Assembly: GCF_052161655.1 (NCBI RefSeq)
Contig: NZ_CP197418.1
Location: forward strand, 8,742,001-8,806,000
Length of the DNA: 64,000 nt
From: Novipirellula sp052161655
GTDB lineage: Bacteria > Planctomycetota > Planctomycetia > Pirellulales > Pirellulaceae
Direction of reading: 5' to 3'
The notes under the pieces are model-generated. The model had not been told where the DNA came from, did no database searches, and saw only the letters and a program-made list of their open reading frames with translations. This document shows, piece by piece, positions 19,101 to 27,766 of the stretch; position 1 is the stretch's first letter; the number at the start of each line of letters is the position of its first letter. The translations under genes and the position numbers were made by a program.

Positions 19101-19908
19101 GAACTCGGACCTGTATCAACGCCAAGCGGTTGGAAACAACCGAATGGCTGAACCGAAACATCGCTTCTTTGCGTCGCCCGATCGACGCCGTTTAACGGCC
19201 GAGCAGGTGGTCGATTCGATGGTCGCGTGCTCAGGACGTCCGATGGACGTCGAGGAATTATCGTTTGATCCCGAGGCCAGGCGTCCCGCGACGACGATGG
19301 TCAGCATGGGCACACCGCGGCGTGCTTGGATGTTCGCGACGCTGTCGAATGAACGAGACCGACCAAGTTTGGCGTTCCCCCGAGCGACGGCAGTCGTCGA
19401 TGTGCTCGAAGCTTTTGGATGGACCGGGTCTCGCCAATCGGCAATCAGCGAACGGGACGTCGAGCCGAATGTGTTGCAACCCGGCGCGATTGCCAACGGC
19501 GTGTTTGCCTCTTGGACCGCTTCCGCAACCGACGCCAGCGAGTTGGCGGATCTGGCGGTGACGACGCAAAGTCCGCAAACGCTGATCGAATCGATCTACT
19601 TGCGTTTTCTGACGCGAATGCCGACGGCGGCGGAACGTGAAGCGTTCGAGCCGGTGCTGGCCGCTGGATTTGATTCGCGATTGGTTCCTGCGAATGAAAT
19701 TAGTGAGCCGGTCTACCCGCCAATGTTGGGGCGGGTTTCGTGGTCCAATCATTTAGCGGCGAAAGCCAACAGCATTAAAATGGAATTAGAGCAACGAGCA
19801 CTCCAAGGCGATCCGCCGGACCCTCGACTGGTTCCCGCTTGGCGTGAGCGGTACGAGGACGTGGTGTGGTCCGTGTTCAATTCGCCCGAGTTTGTTTGGA
19901 TCCCGTAA
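16150..19908 (+). CDS. LamG / planctomycete cytochrome (PSCyt1) / DUF1549 / DUF1553 protein
   Basis: Large exported protein. The frame is open from 15919, but ATG 16150 (MHWKSVLKIPVARLCLVL) gives a clean signal peptide and has GGAG eight bases upstream. In order: a LamG/concanavalin-like domain (16.3-16.95 kb, WIGSSIGGSPGNSFRGWLDFVGIYRG), a beta-rich carbohydrate-binding-like region (17.1-17.5 kb), a PSCyt1 cytochrome domain with CFRCHGETDEGGFKLD (17.88-18.17 kb), DUF1549 with CARCHDSPYHDTTQRD, and DUF1553 to the C-terminus (VFNSPEFVWIP). Two CxxCH motifs suggest haem binding in the periplasm. The DUF1501 partner follows after 90 bases. Probable role in surface or periplasmic carbohydrate processing, inferred only. 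Confidence 0.92.
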   Translation: MHWKSVLKIPVARLCLVLWAIGGLSTIADAKELSETARWDFGSEETSNLQSYGSVYRDQLGPRPPQYPDFDPSNLSVRFDGSGSRYFFPDSGDESEFDFDNGDEITLEACVKVGAISSNQNVYVIGKGRTNAKGFAPDNQNWALRLRELNGKVCISFLFATPRQPGKATGAHWHRWTSIEGLKPANGWHSIAVSYRFGDPSSIRGWIDGKPSKGGWDMGGETKQPPVVDNDAIWIGSSIGGSPGNSFRGWLDFVGIYRGMLTDKEMAKRFRTTPREPVVATEPRIETVPGKVTVAFDESPDSHRDWPDNSFVDPVFATGSRPTVPNWEAEQFLIPRLPYRYDTWGIRDTWKSAVLVRAAADVHFAAGKSRMLIRARGLSRLWIDGDVVAKLGPMSGSTDGHQPVDPLPDPPAPEMRIVGYGLSETFGEVEFEKPTTVRVVFETLVGGPSFRAEPGETMVAVQPPGTEHFELLRPARNAADTENNLGDAVLTDKNVLAQIAKTEASLQQFDDIVRRQMASSQDGYWEQRHQFGRNHVVPRSQRESPSIDHFLAAKISRAKSTQQSPRIDTTDGHGSIDFQKEVLPILRENCFRCHGETDEGGFKLDSRASLLSGGDSGEPAIVVGDPHASPLIARLITDDEGERMPPSKPLAKHDIDLLTKWVSLGARWDETIDPAALLVGKPIEDETFLRRVYLDTIGTPPTEAESRTFFADNDTDKRSRVIDQLLRDPRWADHWISYWQDVLGENPNLLKPSLNNTGPFRWYLYEALRDNKPIDRMVTELVMLRGSQREGGTAGFGMAAENDAPLASRSIIMASAFMGMNLQCARCHDSPYHDTTQRDLFSLAAMMSRGKVTVPATSTVAPGFFEKNSGRESLIKVTLKPGEPVVPEWPFDRFVDVAATPDDLVQNPSDTRERLAVAITSPMNQRFAGVIVNRLWKRLIGAGIVEPVDDWDSTTPSHPQMLGWLADELVRNDYDMKYVVRLILNSDLYQRQAVGNNRMAEPKHRFFASPDRRRLTAEQVVDSMVACSGRPMDVEELSFDPEARRPATTMVSMGTPRRAWMFATLSNERDRPSLAFPRATAVVDVLEAFGWTGSRQSAISERDVEPNVLQPGAIANGVFASWTASATDASELADLAVTTQSPQTLIESIYLRFLTRMPTAAEREAFEPVLAAGFDSRLVPANEISEPVYPPMLGRVSWSNHLAAKANSIKMELEQRALQGDPPDPRLVPAWRERYEDVVWSVFNSPEFVWIP

Positions 19909-19936
19909 AGTTTTGAGCCGTCGGCATCGACTCCGA

Positions 19937-19976
19937 TGACAGGCTAGGAAGCCTATCCCACGTCGGCTGGAAGCCT
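19937..19976. repeat. Dispersed repeat GACAGGCT..AAGCCTATCCCAC, family F
   Basis: TGACAGGCTAGGAAGCCTATCCCAC is followed closely by GGCTGGAAGCCTATC. The same motif forms both arms of the 44577-44726 inverted repeat. Here it lies between the cytochrome and DUF1501 genes. Confidence 0.65.
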
Positions 19977-19998
19977 ATCTCCCATTTGAAAAACGACC

Positions 19999-21300
19999 AT
20001 GACAATCGATCGCATGAAACTGAATCGCCGTAACGCAATCTCGCTGGCTGCGGGCGCCGCTTGTTTGCCAGCTTTGTCGGCGTACGGCAGAGAGCAAACA
20101 TCGCCGATGCCACTTGGCAAAGCGGAGCATGTGATCTCGATCTGGCTGGGTGGCGGGATGGGGCAAATCGATACCTTTGATCCCAAACGTCGTGGAGATC
20201 CAAAAACGAAAAAGCCTGGTTCCTACTACGACGCAATTCCGACCGCGGTCCAGGGCGTCGAGGTCTGTGAACATTTGCCGATGCTGGCACCGTTGATGGA
20301 CCGCGTCACTGCGGTTCGCACGGTCCACCACGATGTGATCGATGAACATGCCGCCGCGTCCAACCGCATGCATACCGGACGACCGGTCACGGGGACGGTG
20401 GTCTATCCGTCACTTGGTTCGATTGTGGCGAATCAATTAGGGGCCGTCAGCGACGATGCACCGCCGTACGTACTGGTCGGTTATCCGAACGTTTCTCGAG
20501 GCCCAGGATTCTTGGGCGCATCGAGTGGCTACTTGTACTTGACCGATACATCCAAAGGCCCTTCGGGGTTGTCGCATCCCTACGGCATTGAATCGGATCG
20601 CCAATCGCGACGCGAGCAGTTTCTAGCGACCACTCGCGATGCCGCTCGACAACGTTTTGCTGGCGACAAGAAGCTCCGGGACTATGACGACGCGCTGTCG
20701 CAAACGTTGAAGCTAAGCGGCCCCGAGTTCAATCGCGTGTTCAAGTTGGATGAGGAATCGGACGAACTGCGCAATCGTTATGGCGGCGAGTTTGGTCAGC
20801 GATGTTTGTTGGCACGTCGCCTAGTCGAACGAGGAGTGCGTTTCATCGAAGTCTCGCACAACTTGAACTTCGTGAACGGAACAGGCTGGGATGTCCATAA
20901 CGCTGGGATTGTGAACCAGCACCAATTGATCCAAGATTTGGATGTGGCGATGGCGACGCTGATCCACGATTTAGAAGCTCGCAAGATGCTCGATAAAACG
21001 CTGATTGTGATCACCAGCGAGTTTGGTCGTCCGCCTCAATTTGATGGCGGCGGCGGACGAGGACATCAAGGCAAAACGTTCACCTGTGTATTGGCAGGTG
21101 GCGGTTTAAATCACTGCGGTGCCTACGGCGAAAGCGACGAACTGTCGCAATCGATCGTCAAGGATCCCGTCAGCGTGCCCGACTTTTTCGCGACGATCCA
21201 CGCGTCGCTGGGGATCGACCCGAGCAAATATCTGTACGATGGCGACCGCCCCGTGCCGATCACCGACAATGGGATTCCGATCGCCAAGTTATTTGCTTAA
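19999..21300 (+). CDS. DUF1501 protein, Tat-exported
   Basis: 433 residues beginning with a twin-arginine signal (LNRRNAISLAAGAACLPALS). DUF1501 features are clear: VISIWLGGGMGQIDTFDPK, the MHTGRPVTGTVVYPSLGS segment, WDVHNAGIVNQHQLIQDLD and VITSEFGRPPQFDGGGGRGH. The metal-site pattern resembles the alkaline phosphatase/sulfatase superfamily. It is the partner of the upstream LamG/cytochrome protein and is probably co-transcribed with it despite the repeat in between. It is a distant paralogue of the 7077-8336 product. Confidence 0.92.
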   Translation: MTIDRMKLNRRNAISLAAGAACLPALSAYGREQTSPMPLGKAEHVISIWLGGGMGQIDTFDPKRRGDPKTKKPGSYYDAIPTAVQGVEVCEHLPMLAPLMDRVTAVRTVHHDVIDEHAAASNRMHTGRPVTGTVVYPSLGSIVANQLGAVSDDAPPYVLVGYPNVSRGPGFLGASSGYLYLTDTSKGPSGLSHPYGIESDRQSRREQFLATTRDAARQRFAGDKKLRDYDDALSQTLKLSGPEFNRVFKLDEESDELRNRYGGEFGQRCLLARRLVERGVRFIEVSHNLNFVNGTGWDVHNAGIVNQHQLIQDLDVAMATLIHDLEARKMLDKTLIVITSEFGRPPQFDGGGGRGHQGKTFTCVLAGGGLNHCGAYGESDELSQSIVKDPVSVPDFFATIHASLGIDPSKYLYDGDRPVPITDNGIPIAKLFA

Positions 21301-21480
21301 GCCCGCGGCTATCGCCGTCGGCTCAGGTCATTATGTGGAGTGTCTTATATAACCTGCTTAGCTGTCGCATATTAAAACGCTGACAGAGCGTAGGGCCGGT
21401 TCCTACCGGCCGATTCCATTTCCTACCGGCCGACTTCATCGAGCCGTCAAGGACGGCCGGTGAGAACCGGCGCTACTCGA
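21299..21480. repeat. Composite of intergenic palindromic repeats
   Basis: AGCCCGCGGCTATCGCCGTCGGCTCA at 21300-21326 matches the right arm of the 58829-58900 element. It is followed by alternating GGCCGGTTCCTACCGGCC-type palindromes at about 21388-21475. The repeats lie between convergent genes. Confidence 0.65.
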
Positions 21481-21490
21481 AACGGGATCT

Positions 21491-22468
21491 TTATTTTCGC
21501 TCTTGAGTGATCGCGGCGGGCTTGATCACGGCAGCGGCTCGTGCCGCAACCGGCACATCGTAACGCTGTTGCGGTGGTACAACGACGCCGCAGCTGACGA
21601 CGAACTGGATTGCTTCGTCGATGGTCAGATCCAAGTCGATCGCTTCGCTGCGTCTGACAGTCACGGTAAATCCCGTCATCGGCATCGGACTGGTCGGCAT
21701 CAACACGCTGAGCATCGGCTCGCCGGTGGCCAACGAGATCTCTTTCATGCTGTTGCCGGTGACAAACCCGAGCGACCAGACGCCTTGCCGCGGATACTCG
21801 ATCGCCACCACGCGATTGAACTCGATCTCGCGTTCGCTGAAGGCAAAATCGGTGACTTGTTTTACGCTGCCGTAGACTTTGTTGACGATCGGGATTCGCA
21901 AGATCGCAGCATCGAACGAGCGTACAAACCAATGCCCCAGCCCGAACGTGAACAACCGTCCGACAAAGTACAGCACCGTGAGAAAGACGATCAGGAACAC
22001 AGGGACCACGACCGAGCGTGGCATATATACGATTTCGACGTAGCGGTGCCAAAATGCATTCGCGCTGGCTGGGGCCGCCGTGTACGGTCCAAAACGATCG
22101 GCATTTTCGTTGACCACCTTAACGACGTACTCTGGCAAAAAGCGTCGACCGGTGGGATCGGGGACATAACGTTCGTTTTTGTACGAAAATCCATCCAGCC
22201 GTCGGGCCCCGGTCGCCGTTGCTCCCTTGGGCACCTGAGAAAACGTTTTGCTGTGACTGACGCCTTTAACAATCGCGGATCGAATGCTCGATTCAATTGG
22301 CCCCAGGACGTAGCTTTCGATCGTGCTCCATGCCCAAATGAGTACCGCAATCGTCAACAACGGAGGAAGCACGACGCCCAGTCCACGAAGGACGGCGCGG
22401 CGGAATCCTCCCGCACGAGTCGGCTTGAACGTTTCGATGGTTTCCGATTCAGAATGAGTGGGTTGCAT
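21491..22468 (-). CDS. DUF502 family membrane protein
   Basis: 325 residues. Two strong membrane segments (LRGLGVVLPPLLTIAVLIWAW and VVVPVFLIVFLTVLYFVGRLF) are separated by a loop of about 100 residues that has grown relative to typical DUF502 proteins. The rest carries the family signature: PIVNKVYGSVKQVTDF, RVVAIEYPRQGVWSLGFVTG and LSVLMPTSPMPMTGFTV. DUF502 proteins are inner-membrane proteins of unknown function found widely in bacteria and plants. Alone on its strand. Confidence 0.9.
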   Translation of the reverse strand: MQPTHSESETIETFKPTRAGGFRRAVLRGLGVVLPPLLTIAVLIWAWSTIESYVLGPIESSIRSAIVKGVSHSKTFSQVPKGATATGARRLDGFSYKNERYVPDPTGRRFLPEYVVKVVNENADRFGPYTAAPASANAFWHRYVEIVYMPRSVVVPVFLIVFLTVLYFVGRLFTFGLGHWFVRSFDAAILRIPIVNKVYGSVKQVTDFAFSEREIEFNRVVAIEYPRQGVWSLGFVTGNSMKEISLATGEPMLSVLMPTSPMPMTGFTVTVRRSEAIDLDLTIDEAIQFVVSCGVVVPPQQRYDVPVAARAAAVIKPAAITQERK

Positions 22469-22574
22469 GCGTGTCGATAGTTATGGGTACCGACGTGACC
22501 GTCGGGAATGGTTAAATGGGACGTAACTTAACTTGCGGCTACCACGAACGGAACTCGCAGCACGGCGAGAGTCA

Positions 22575-23465
22575 TCACCCCGCTCGGACGGCCCGGGCCA
22601 CAACCCCGATCGTCACTTTGGGGGCTCCGGCCCGACGCAGCACTCCGGCTACCTCGTTGGACGTGGCTCCGGTGGTGAAAACATCATCGACCAATAAAAT
22701 ATGCTGATTCGTCAAATCTGGCGACCGGAGCACAGCATATCGTTTTCGGATTTCGAACGCATCACGAACATTGTGAAGACGATCTTCATTTTCCAGCCAG
22801 GCTTGTTTTGCGATCCGGCGGGATGCTCGCAGCAGCGGAACACAAGGAATACCAAGTGTCGAAGCGGCGGCTGTAGCGATCGTGCGAACCCCAATGCCGC
22901 CCCGTGACCATTGGCGGGTGAAGTAGGAGGGGACAAAGGTGACCAACGTCGGGAGATCGCCAGCAAGTTGCTCCGCCAGCACGCTGCCGAGTCGCCGTCC
23001 GAGCGCGTCGGCCAGCGGAGATTGGCTGACGTATTTGGCCGCAACCACAGCGTCACAAACGAGATCGTGGTAACGCCACATCGCAACGACGCGTTCAAAA
23101 TGGAACGTTTTTTCCTTGCATTGTGGACATTGCTCGATGGCGAAGTCCCCGGTGCCGGGTTCGTCGATTCGAGGCTCCCCTGCTGCGAATCCTGGGTTTT
23201 CCAGCGAGGCAAGCCGCATTTCTTGGCGGCCCAGTGGGAATGCACAGCGATGGCAGCCGCGCCTCATTTCGGTTTCAGTCGCCGTCAAAGCGATCCGACA
23301 AGATTGGCAAAAATCGTCGTGCGAATGGACTAAACGGCTACACAGCCGACATGCGGGGGGGAAGGCAAGATCAAGGATCGCATTTTTTGCGGAAACAGCT
23401 CCTGAGCGAACGACGCCGCCCGCCATACGGAATTTTGTGATCGTTCCGGCTAGCAACGTGGACAT
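22575..23465 (-). CDS. comF: ComF-family phosphoribosyltransferase-like protein
   Basis: 296 residues. The N-terminal part has a zinc-binding Cys pattern (CRLCSRLVHSHDDFCQSC, then CHRCAF and CPQC). The C-terminal part has the phosphoribosyltransferase PRPP loop (HILLVDDVFTTGATSNEV). ComF proteins take part in DNA uptake or processing of incoming single strands in naturally competent bacteria and occur broadly outside them. All motifs look intact. No other competence gene is nearby. The closeness to the DUF502 gene (about 100 bases) does not by itself indicate a shared role. Confidence 0.9.
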   Translation of the reverse strand: MSTLLAGTITKFRMAGGVVRSGAVSAKNAILDLAFPPACRLCSRLVHSHDDFCQSCRIALTATETEMRRGCHRCAFPLGRQEMRLASLENPGFAAGEPRIDEPGTGDFAIEQCPQCKEKTFHFERVVAMWRYHDLVCDAVVAAKYVSQSPLADALGRRLGSVLAEQLAGDLPTLVTFVPSYFTRQWSRGGIGVRTIATAAASTLGIPCVPLLRASRRIAKQAWLENEDRLHNVRDAFEIRKRYAVLRSPDLTNQHILLVDDVFTTGATSNEVAGVLRRAGAPKVTIGVVARAVRAG

Positions 23466-23718
23466 TTGTCCCCACCAAAAGTTTTTTAGAAAAACCAGAC
23501 TTTTCGATTTTAACCGTGAACCTGCAGTCGATGTTGATGTCTAAGTCATCGTTACCACGGACAAGCTCCGTGCCGCTGGAGGATTTCTAACTGGATTTCC
23601 TCCCGTGGTGAGGGTATTGTTCACCTAGGTAACGGTCAGCAGAGAGTTCTGCTGGCAAGTTGTTCTGTTTTTTTCCTTTGCTCCGCCGCCGCACCCTCAA
23701 GGTGCCGGGAGGATTCAA
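23466..23718. other. Intergenic region
   Basis: A divergent region; I see no repeat or RNA structure I can name. A 78-residue frame on the minus strand (23587-23823, with CDDCCDRLN) overlaps the candidate small gene downstream and has no ribosome site; I do not annotate it. Confidence 0.4.
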
Positions 23719-24030
23719 ATGCGTATTCAATCGATCACAGCAATCGTCACACGTTTCTTCGTCGTCAACGAAGTCCGTGAGATCCGTAGCGCCGTATCGA
23801 CCGTCGTCGCATTTGCCCTCCATTCATGGCTAGGACGGATGCTTCTGGGGATGCCGTGTTACGCCGGTACGCGTCGGTTGACGGCCACACCAACGTTACG
23901 GCTGAGTGATCTCAGTCAAGACGACTTGATGTGGTTCGCCTCCAAACGCGGACTTAAACCCGGTAATCCGCTGTGCCACATGCAAGTGGCCATAGCGGCG
24001 GATTATCCAGCCGGTATTGGCAGAGGCTAA
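23719..24030 (+). CDS. Possible small protein, unknown function
   Basis: 103 residues starting MRIQSITAIVTRFF. A clear ribosome site, GGGAGG, stands 6 bases before the ATG, which is unusual in this window and is the main support. The product has a hydrophobic N-terminal stretch and a basic middle, with SDLSQDDLMWFASKRGL as the most protein-like segment. No family recognised. It precedes the sigma factor gene by about 370 bases on the same strand, a gap in which I see nothing. It may not be real. Confidence 0.4.
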   Translation: MRIQSITAIVTRFFVVNEVREIRSAVSTVVAFALHSWLGRMLLGMPCYAGTRRLTATPTLRLSDLSQDDLMWFASKRGLKPGNPLCHMQVAIAADYPAGIGRG

Positions 24031-24398
24031 AGCCCTCTCTCCGTACCCGGTCAGCGCCCCGAAATGCCCACGGCCATGCCGTTGTCATCAGAGGTTCGAG
24101 ACCGCCAAAGCTGGTAACACCTCCGCGAGGTTTCGCGAGTCGTCACTTTCATTGACATGAATTTGATCGATTCACGAAGCGATCCGGCGATTGTTTCCCT
24201 CGTTTGACTAAGGAAATTTGAGCGTCTTCGTTCTGTTCTTTGATCAAACGCCCCAGAACCGAATCAAACCTTGGCTTTGCTGCACTTTGGTGCGTGGACA
24301 TTTCCACACCAAAGTTGTCGCCCAGCCACAACCACCTTTCCTCTGCGATGGCATAACATCGCTGCCGTGCGTGGTTGATTTTCGGAAGGACCGAAAAC

Positions 24399-24998
24399 AT
24401 GAACATCACTGAAAACAGCTTCCTTGACGTAAAGACCAACCTTAGCACCGCTACGGTTGCCGAACTGGTTTTGGCCGTACAAGACGGTGACCAAGATGCA
24501 TTTGGCGAATTGTTCGAGCGATACCGAGGCGGAATCGTCGCACTCGCAATGCGACGCGTTCGCAACGCCGACGAAGCCGAGGAACTTGCACAGGACGTCT
24601 TCATCCAAGCGATGCAGAAGATCAACCAATTGCGAGTGCCCGAGGCCTTTGGTGGCTGGTTGCGCCAAATCGTGCACCGCATGGCGATCAACCGCATGAC
24701 GCGAAACCGAACCGCAATCGCTTGTGATCCGGAAACGCTCGAAGCGACTTGCTTCGCTGTTGGGACTCCCGATTCGTTTGCCGAAGATCGCGAGCAAGCT
24801 GCTGCGGTTCGCGACAGCATCGATCGTTTGGGTGATTTGGATCGTCAAACACTGAAGGCGTTTTACTTGCACAGCAAGTCGTTGATCGAAATGAGCAACG
24901 AATTTGACGCTCCCGTGGGAACGATCAAGCGTCGTTTGCACGTCGCTCGAAAGCGATTGCAGAAGGAAATGGAAGACGGAGTGCTGCAAGCCGTCTAG
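24399..24998 (+). CDS. RNA polymerase sigma factor, ECF type
   Basis: About 199 residues from ATG 24399, chosen over 24375 because GGAAGGA lies 8 bases upstream. Sigma region 2 is at about residues 25-95 (DAFGELFERYRGGIVALAMRRV, EELAQDVFIQAM, AFGGWLRQIVHRMAINRM). Region 4 is at about 135-195 (LGDLDRQTLKAFYL and the helix-turn-helix LIEMSNEFDAPVGTIKRRLHVARKRL). It would direct RNA polymerase to a dedicated promoter set. No anti-sigma gene is adjacent, so control is not evident. A strong terminator follows directly. Confidence 0.93.
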   Translation: MNITENSFLDVKTNLSTATVAELVLAVQDGDQDAFGELFERYRGGIVALAMRRVRNADEAEELAQDVFIQAMQKINQLRVPEAFGGWLRQIVHRMAINRMTRNRTAIACDPETLEATCFAVGTPDSFAEDREQAAAVRDSIDRLGDLDRQTLKAFYLHSKSLIEMSNEFDAPVGTIKRRLHVARKRLQKEMEDGVLQAV

Positions 24999-25006
24999 CC
25001 GTCTAG

Positions 25007-25046
25007 CGGCCGGAGTCACGAGCAAGTGATTCCGGCCGTTTTTTTT
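25007..25046 (+). terminator. Intrinsic terminator after the sigma factor gene
   Basis: A 13-bp stem (25007-25019 with 25026-25038, one G-T position), loop of 6, then eight T residues to 25046. Confidence 0.92.
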
Positions 25047-25297
25047 GCGATGATCGGCCTTGAAATAGAGGGCCTTTCCTCTCCCTTTGCGCTAACAAAG
25101 CGGAGATTTTGGCGACAAACACGCTGTTTTTCCGCCGTCCTGTAATCGTTCCGACCAGCATTTTCAGCCAATTCTTTTTCGCTTTAGTGGTTGCGAATAA
25201 TCAGGCCAACAACTAAATTCCTTCTTGTTGCGACTGATTCTCAATACCAACTCACCGGCATTCGCTAACGAATAGCCACCCATCCGGAGAAATTGAT

Positions 25298-26317
25298 ATG
25301 GCCAAAAGTGCACGACGTCACTTTGGATTTACGCTTGTCGAATTGCTGGTCGTGATCGCGATCATCGGCGTTTTAGTGGGACTTTTGTTACCTGCAGTCC
25401 AAGCCGCTCGCGAAGCCGCTCGTCGAATGAGCTGCAGCAATAACCTGAAGCAGATTGGTTTGGCGGTTCACAACTATGAATCGGCCACCAAATCGCTGCC
25501 TGCAGCTTGGTCCCCCTCGGCGATGACCGGCAGCGGATGGTCGGCGCAAGCTCGATTGCTGCCCTACATCGAAGCCGTTGCGTTGGCATCGGCAATCGAT
25601 TTTTCCGATGGCTACGGAGCTGCCACGATCAATGTGGATGGCGAAGACGTGCTGATTGCAAGTTATCGCGTTCCAACCTACCTGTGTCCGAGCGAAACCA
25701 ATGACACTCAGCGGCTAGGTGATGATGGCCCCGAAAATTACCCCTTGAGCTACGGCTATAACGCCGGAGTGTGGTTTGTCTACGATGCCAACGATGGCAA
25801 GATTGGCGACGGGGTTTTGGGTGCCAATCGCTACTTGAAATTCCGAGATTGCTTGGATGGCTTGAGCAACACGTTGGCGTTTTCCGAAGTGAAGGCTTGG
25901 ACTCCCTACTTCCGCGACCTTTCCCAGACCGGAAATCTAGCCAAGCCAACGCTTGATACCGATATCTGTGCACTTGGAGGATCGTTCAAAACCAATACGG
26001 GGCACACCGAATGGGTCGACGGACGCGTTCACCAAAGTGGATTTACCACGACGTTTTCGCCCAACAAGAAAGTGCTTTGCACCGTAAGTGGGATCGAGTA
26101 CGACGTGGACTTCAACAACTTTCGCGAAGGCAAAACGGCGACCACGACGCCAATTCCACGGACTTACGCTGCAGTCACCTCGCGAAGCTTTCACGTTGGT
26201 GGCGTCAACACATGCTTGATGGATGGCTCGGTGCGATTTGTGACCGATTCGATCGAGCTCGATCTCTGGCAAGGCTTGTCGACTCGAGCGGGTCACGAAG
26301 TGATTTCGGCACCTTAG
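25298..26317 (+). CDS. DUF1559 protein with pilin-like N-terminus
   Basis: 339 residues, with CCGGAGAAATTGAT before the ATG as ribosome site. The N-terminal methylation-type helix GFTLVELLVVIAIIGVLVG and AAREAARRMSCSNNLKQIG are diagnostic, as is the C-terminal HVGGVNTCLMDGSVRFVTDS (H-x-DG element). The mature region should be periplasmic or surface exposed. It is a paralogue of the 14094-15272 product: the first 40 residues are almost identical, the rest diverges. Monocistronic, between two terminators. Confidence 0.93.
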   Translation: MAKSARRHFGFTLVELLVVIAIIGVLVGLLLPAVQAAREAARRMSCSNNLKQIGLAVHNYESATKSLPAAWSPSAMTGSGWSAQARLLPYIEAVALASAIDFSDGYGAATINVDGEDVLIASYRVPTYLCPSETNDTQRLGDDGPENYPLSYGYNAGVWFVYDANDGKIGDGVLGANRYLKFRDCLDGLSNTLAFSEVKAWTPYFRDLSQTGNLAKPTLDTDICALGGSFKTNTGHTEWVDGRVHQSGFTTTFSPNKKVLCTVSGIEYDVDFNNFREGKTATTTPIPRTYAAVTSRSFHVGGVNTCLMDGSVRFVTDSIELDLWQGLSTRAGHEVISAP

Positions 26318-26344
26318 AACGACACCGTGACATCGTGAATCAAT

Positions 26345-26384
26345 AAAAAACGCCCCGAGGATGAATTCCTCGGGGCGTTTTTTT
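26345..26384. terminator. Bidirectional intrinsic terminator
   Basis: A perfect 10-bp stem CGCCCCGAGG/CCTCGGGGCG (26351-26377) with an A run before and a T run after. It lies between convergent genes. A short tandem direct repeat (TTTATAGATGCAGAG twice) follows to about 26413. Confidence 0.93.
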
Positions 26385-26422
26385 ATAGATGCAGAGTTTT
26401 TATAGATGCAGAGTAAAACTCG

Positions 26423-27766
26423 CTACTTGGAATTTCCCGATACACGGTACAGATAGTCGTGCGTGCGGATCAGCAGCGAATTGCCTGCTGGCACGGGACT
26501 GGCGACGGTAAAGGGCTCGTTGTCACCGAGTTCATTGGTCGCGACGAGCGCGGGATTCTCGGCATCCAATGGGCCAATGACATAGGTCACCGCGTCTTCT
26601 TGCGTGACGTAGAGGTGATTGCCGGCAACCAGCGGTGAACTGCTGAAACCTTGTCGCGACTTGGGCAGTTGGACTTGCCATTTGGCTTTTCCGGTTTCGA
26701 TATCCAGGCAGCTGATTTGGCCGCGGTTGGCTTTGCCATCTCCAACGAGGTAGACATTGCCGTTCTGGGCTGCGGGAGTGGGGACGTCGCTGCCAAGATC
26801 ATCCCGGAACCAGATGATTGATTCATCGCCTTTGCCTGCGGCCAGCATTTTCATATTGACGGTGGTCAGCGTCGCACCGCGAGCGTAGGGACAGACGATG
26901 ATTTCGCCCAAAGCAACCGGCGACGAGATCGAGCGAAAGAACTTTTCGCCAGCGGGATTGAACCCGCCCAAAATTCCGACTTGCTTTCCATTCTTGGCGT
27001 TGTGAAGCGTCAAGTGGTCGGCGCCCATCACGGCGATCATCGCTTTGCCATCGACGGTGACGTTCAGCGGAGTGGCATAGCTTTGAGCCGCTTCCTCGGG
27101 TGCATCGAGCATCCGCTCCGTCCGCCAAAGCTCGTCGCCCGTCGTTTTATCAATCGCGACTACATAGCTGGGGCCACTTTGCATGACGGCGATCACGATC
27201 GCATTGTCAGTCAACAGCGGTGAGGTGCCCAAGTCCCACCAGAGCGTATCTTCGCCATACTTTTCTTGCAGATTCAGTTCCCATTTCACGTTGCCGTCGG
27301 TGTCAACACAGGCAAGATCTCCACTGCGAAAATAGGCATACACGTTTTTGCCATCGGTCACTGCGGACGGGTTACTACCGCTGCCTTTGCGATGTTTGTT
27401 TCCGCGATCGGTTCCTAGCTCAACGGTCCAGTCGGTTTCGCCGTTCTTCAGGTTGACTGCGGCTAGGTGATTTTTGTTGTCAGCACCATAGGTCAGAAAG
27501 GCGTTCGGCCCAACGATGACGGGGGTGCTGCCCCCTGATCCAGGCAATTTGACTTTCCAATCCACTCCCGCTTCCTCGCTCCACTGGGTCGGGAAGTGAT
27601 CCCCCGAAGCGACGCCGTTTTGAGCTTCGCCACGCCATTGGGGCCATAATTCGTCGGCTGCACAGGCCGGACCGGTACCCAAACCGAGGGAGCCGATCGC
27701 GGCGAAACCACAGCCGATCAGCGACGCCGCCGTGAAGCTGCGGCAAAGGAGAGAAAGCTTACGCAT
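26423..27766 (-). CDS. Exported PQQ-type beta-propeller protein
   Basis: 447 residues from ATG 27766 (MRKLSLLCRSFTAASLIGCG), with a signal peptide ending near ACAADELWPQWRG. The frame runs upstream to 27925 but lacks signal logic there. The body is a series of propeller blades with the repeat style ...AVNLKNGETDWTVEL, VAIDKTTGDELWRTER, SCLDIETGKAKWQVQL. WPQWRG at the mature N-terminus is typical of planctomycete quinoprotein-like propellers. Such proteins need not bind PQQ; no dehydrogenase residues are evident. A paralogue is at 43204-44550. Confidence 0.9.
   Translation of the reverse strand: MRKLSLLCRSFTAASLIGCGFAAIGSLGLGTGPACAADELWPQWRGEAQNGVASGDHFPTQWSEEAGVDWKVKLPGSGGSTPVIVGPNAFLTYGADNKNHLAAVNLKNGETDWTVELGTDRGNKHRKGSGSNPSAVTDGKNVYAYFRSGDLACVDTDGNVKWELNLQEKYGEDTLWWDLGTSPLLTDNAIVIAVMQSGPSYVVAIDKTTGDELWRTERMLDAPEEAAQSYATPLNVTVDGKAMIAVMGADHLTLHNAKNGKQVGILGGFNPAGEKFFRSISSPVALGEIIVCPYARGATLTTVNMKMLAAGKGDESIIWFRDDLGSDVPTPAAQNGNVYLVGDGKANRGQISCLDIETGKAKWQVQLPKSRQGFSSSPLVAGNHLYVTQEDAVTYVIGPLDAENPALVATNELGDNEPFTVASPVPAGNSLLIRTHDYLYRVSGNSK

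Noticed and set aside
24060..24125. GGTTCGAGACC resembling a tRNA T-arm
   Set aside because: No acceptor, D or anticodon arm could be fitted around it.
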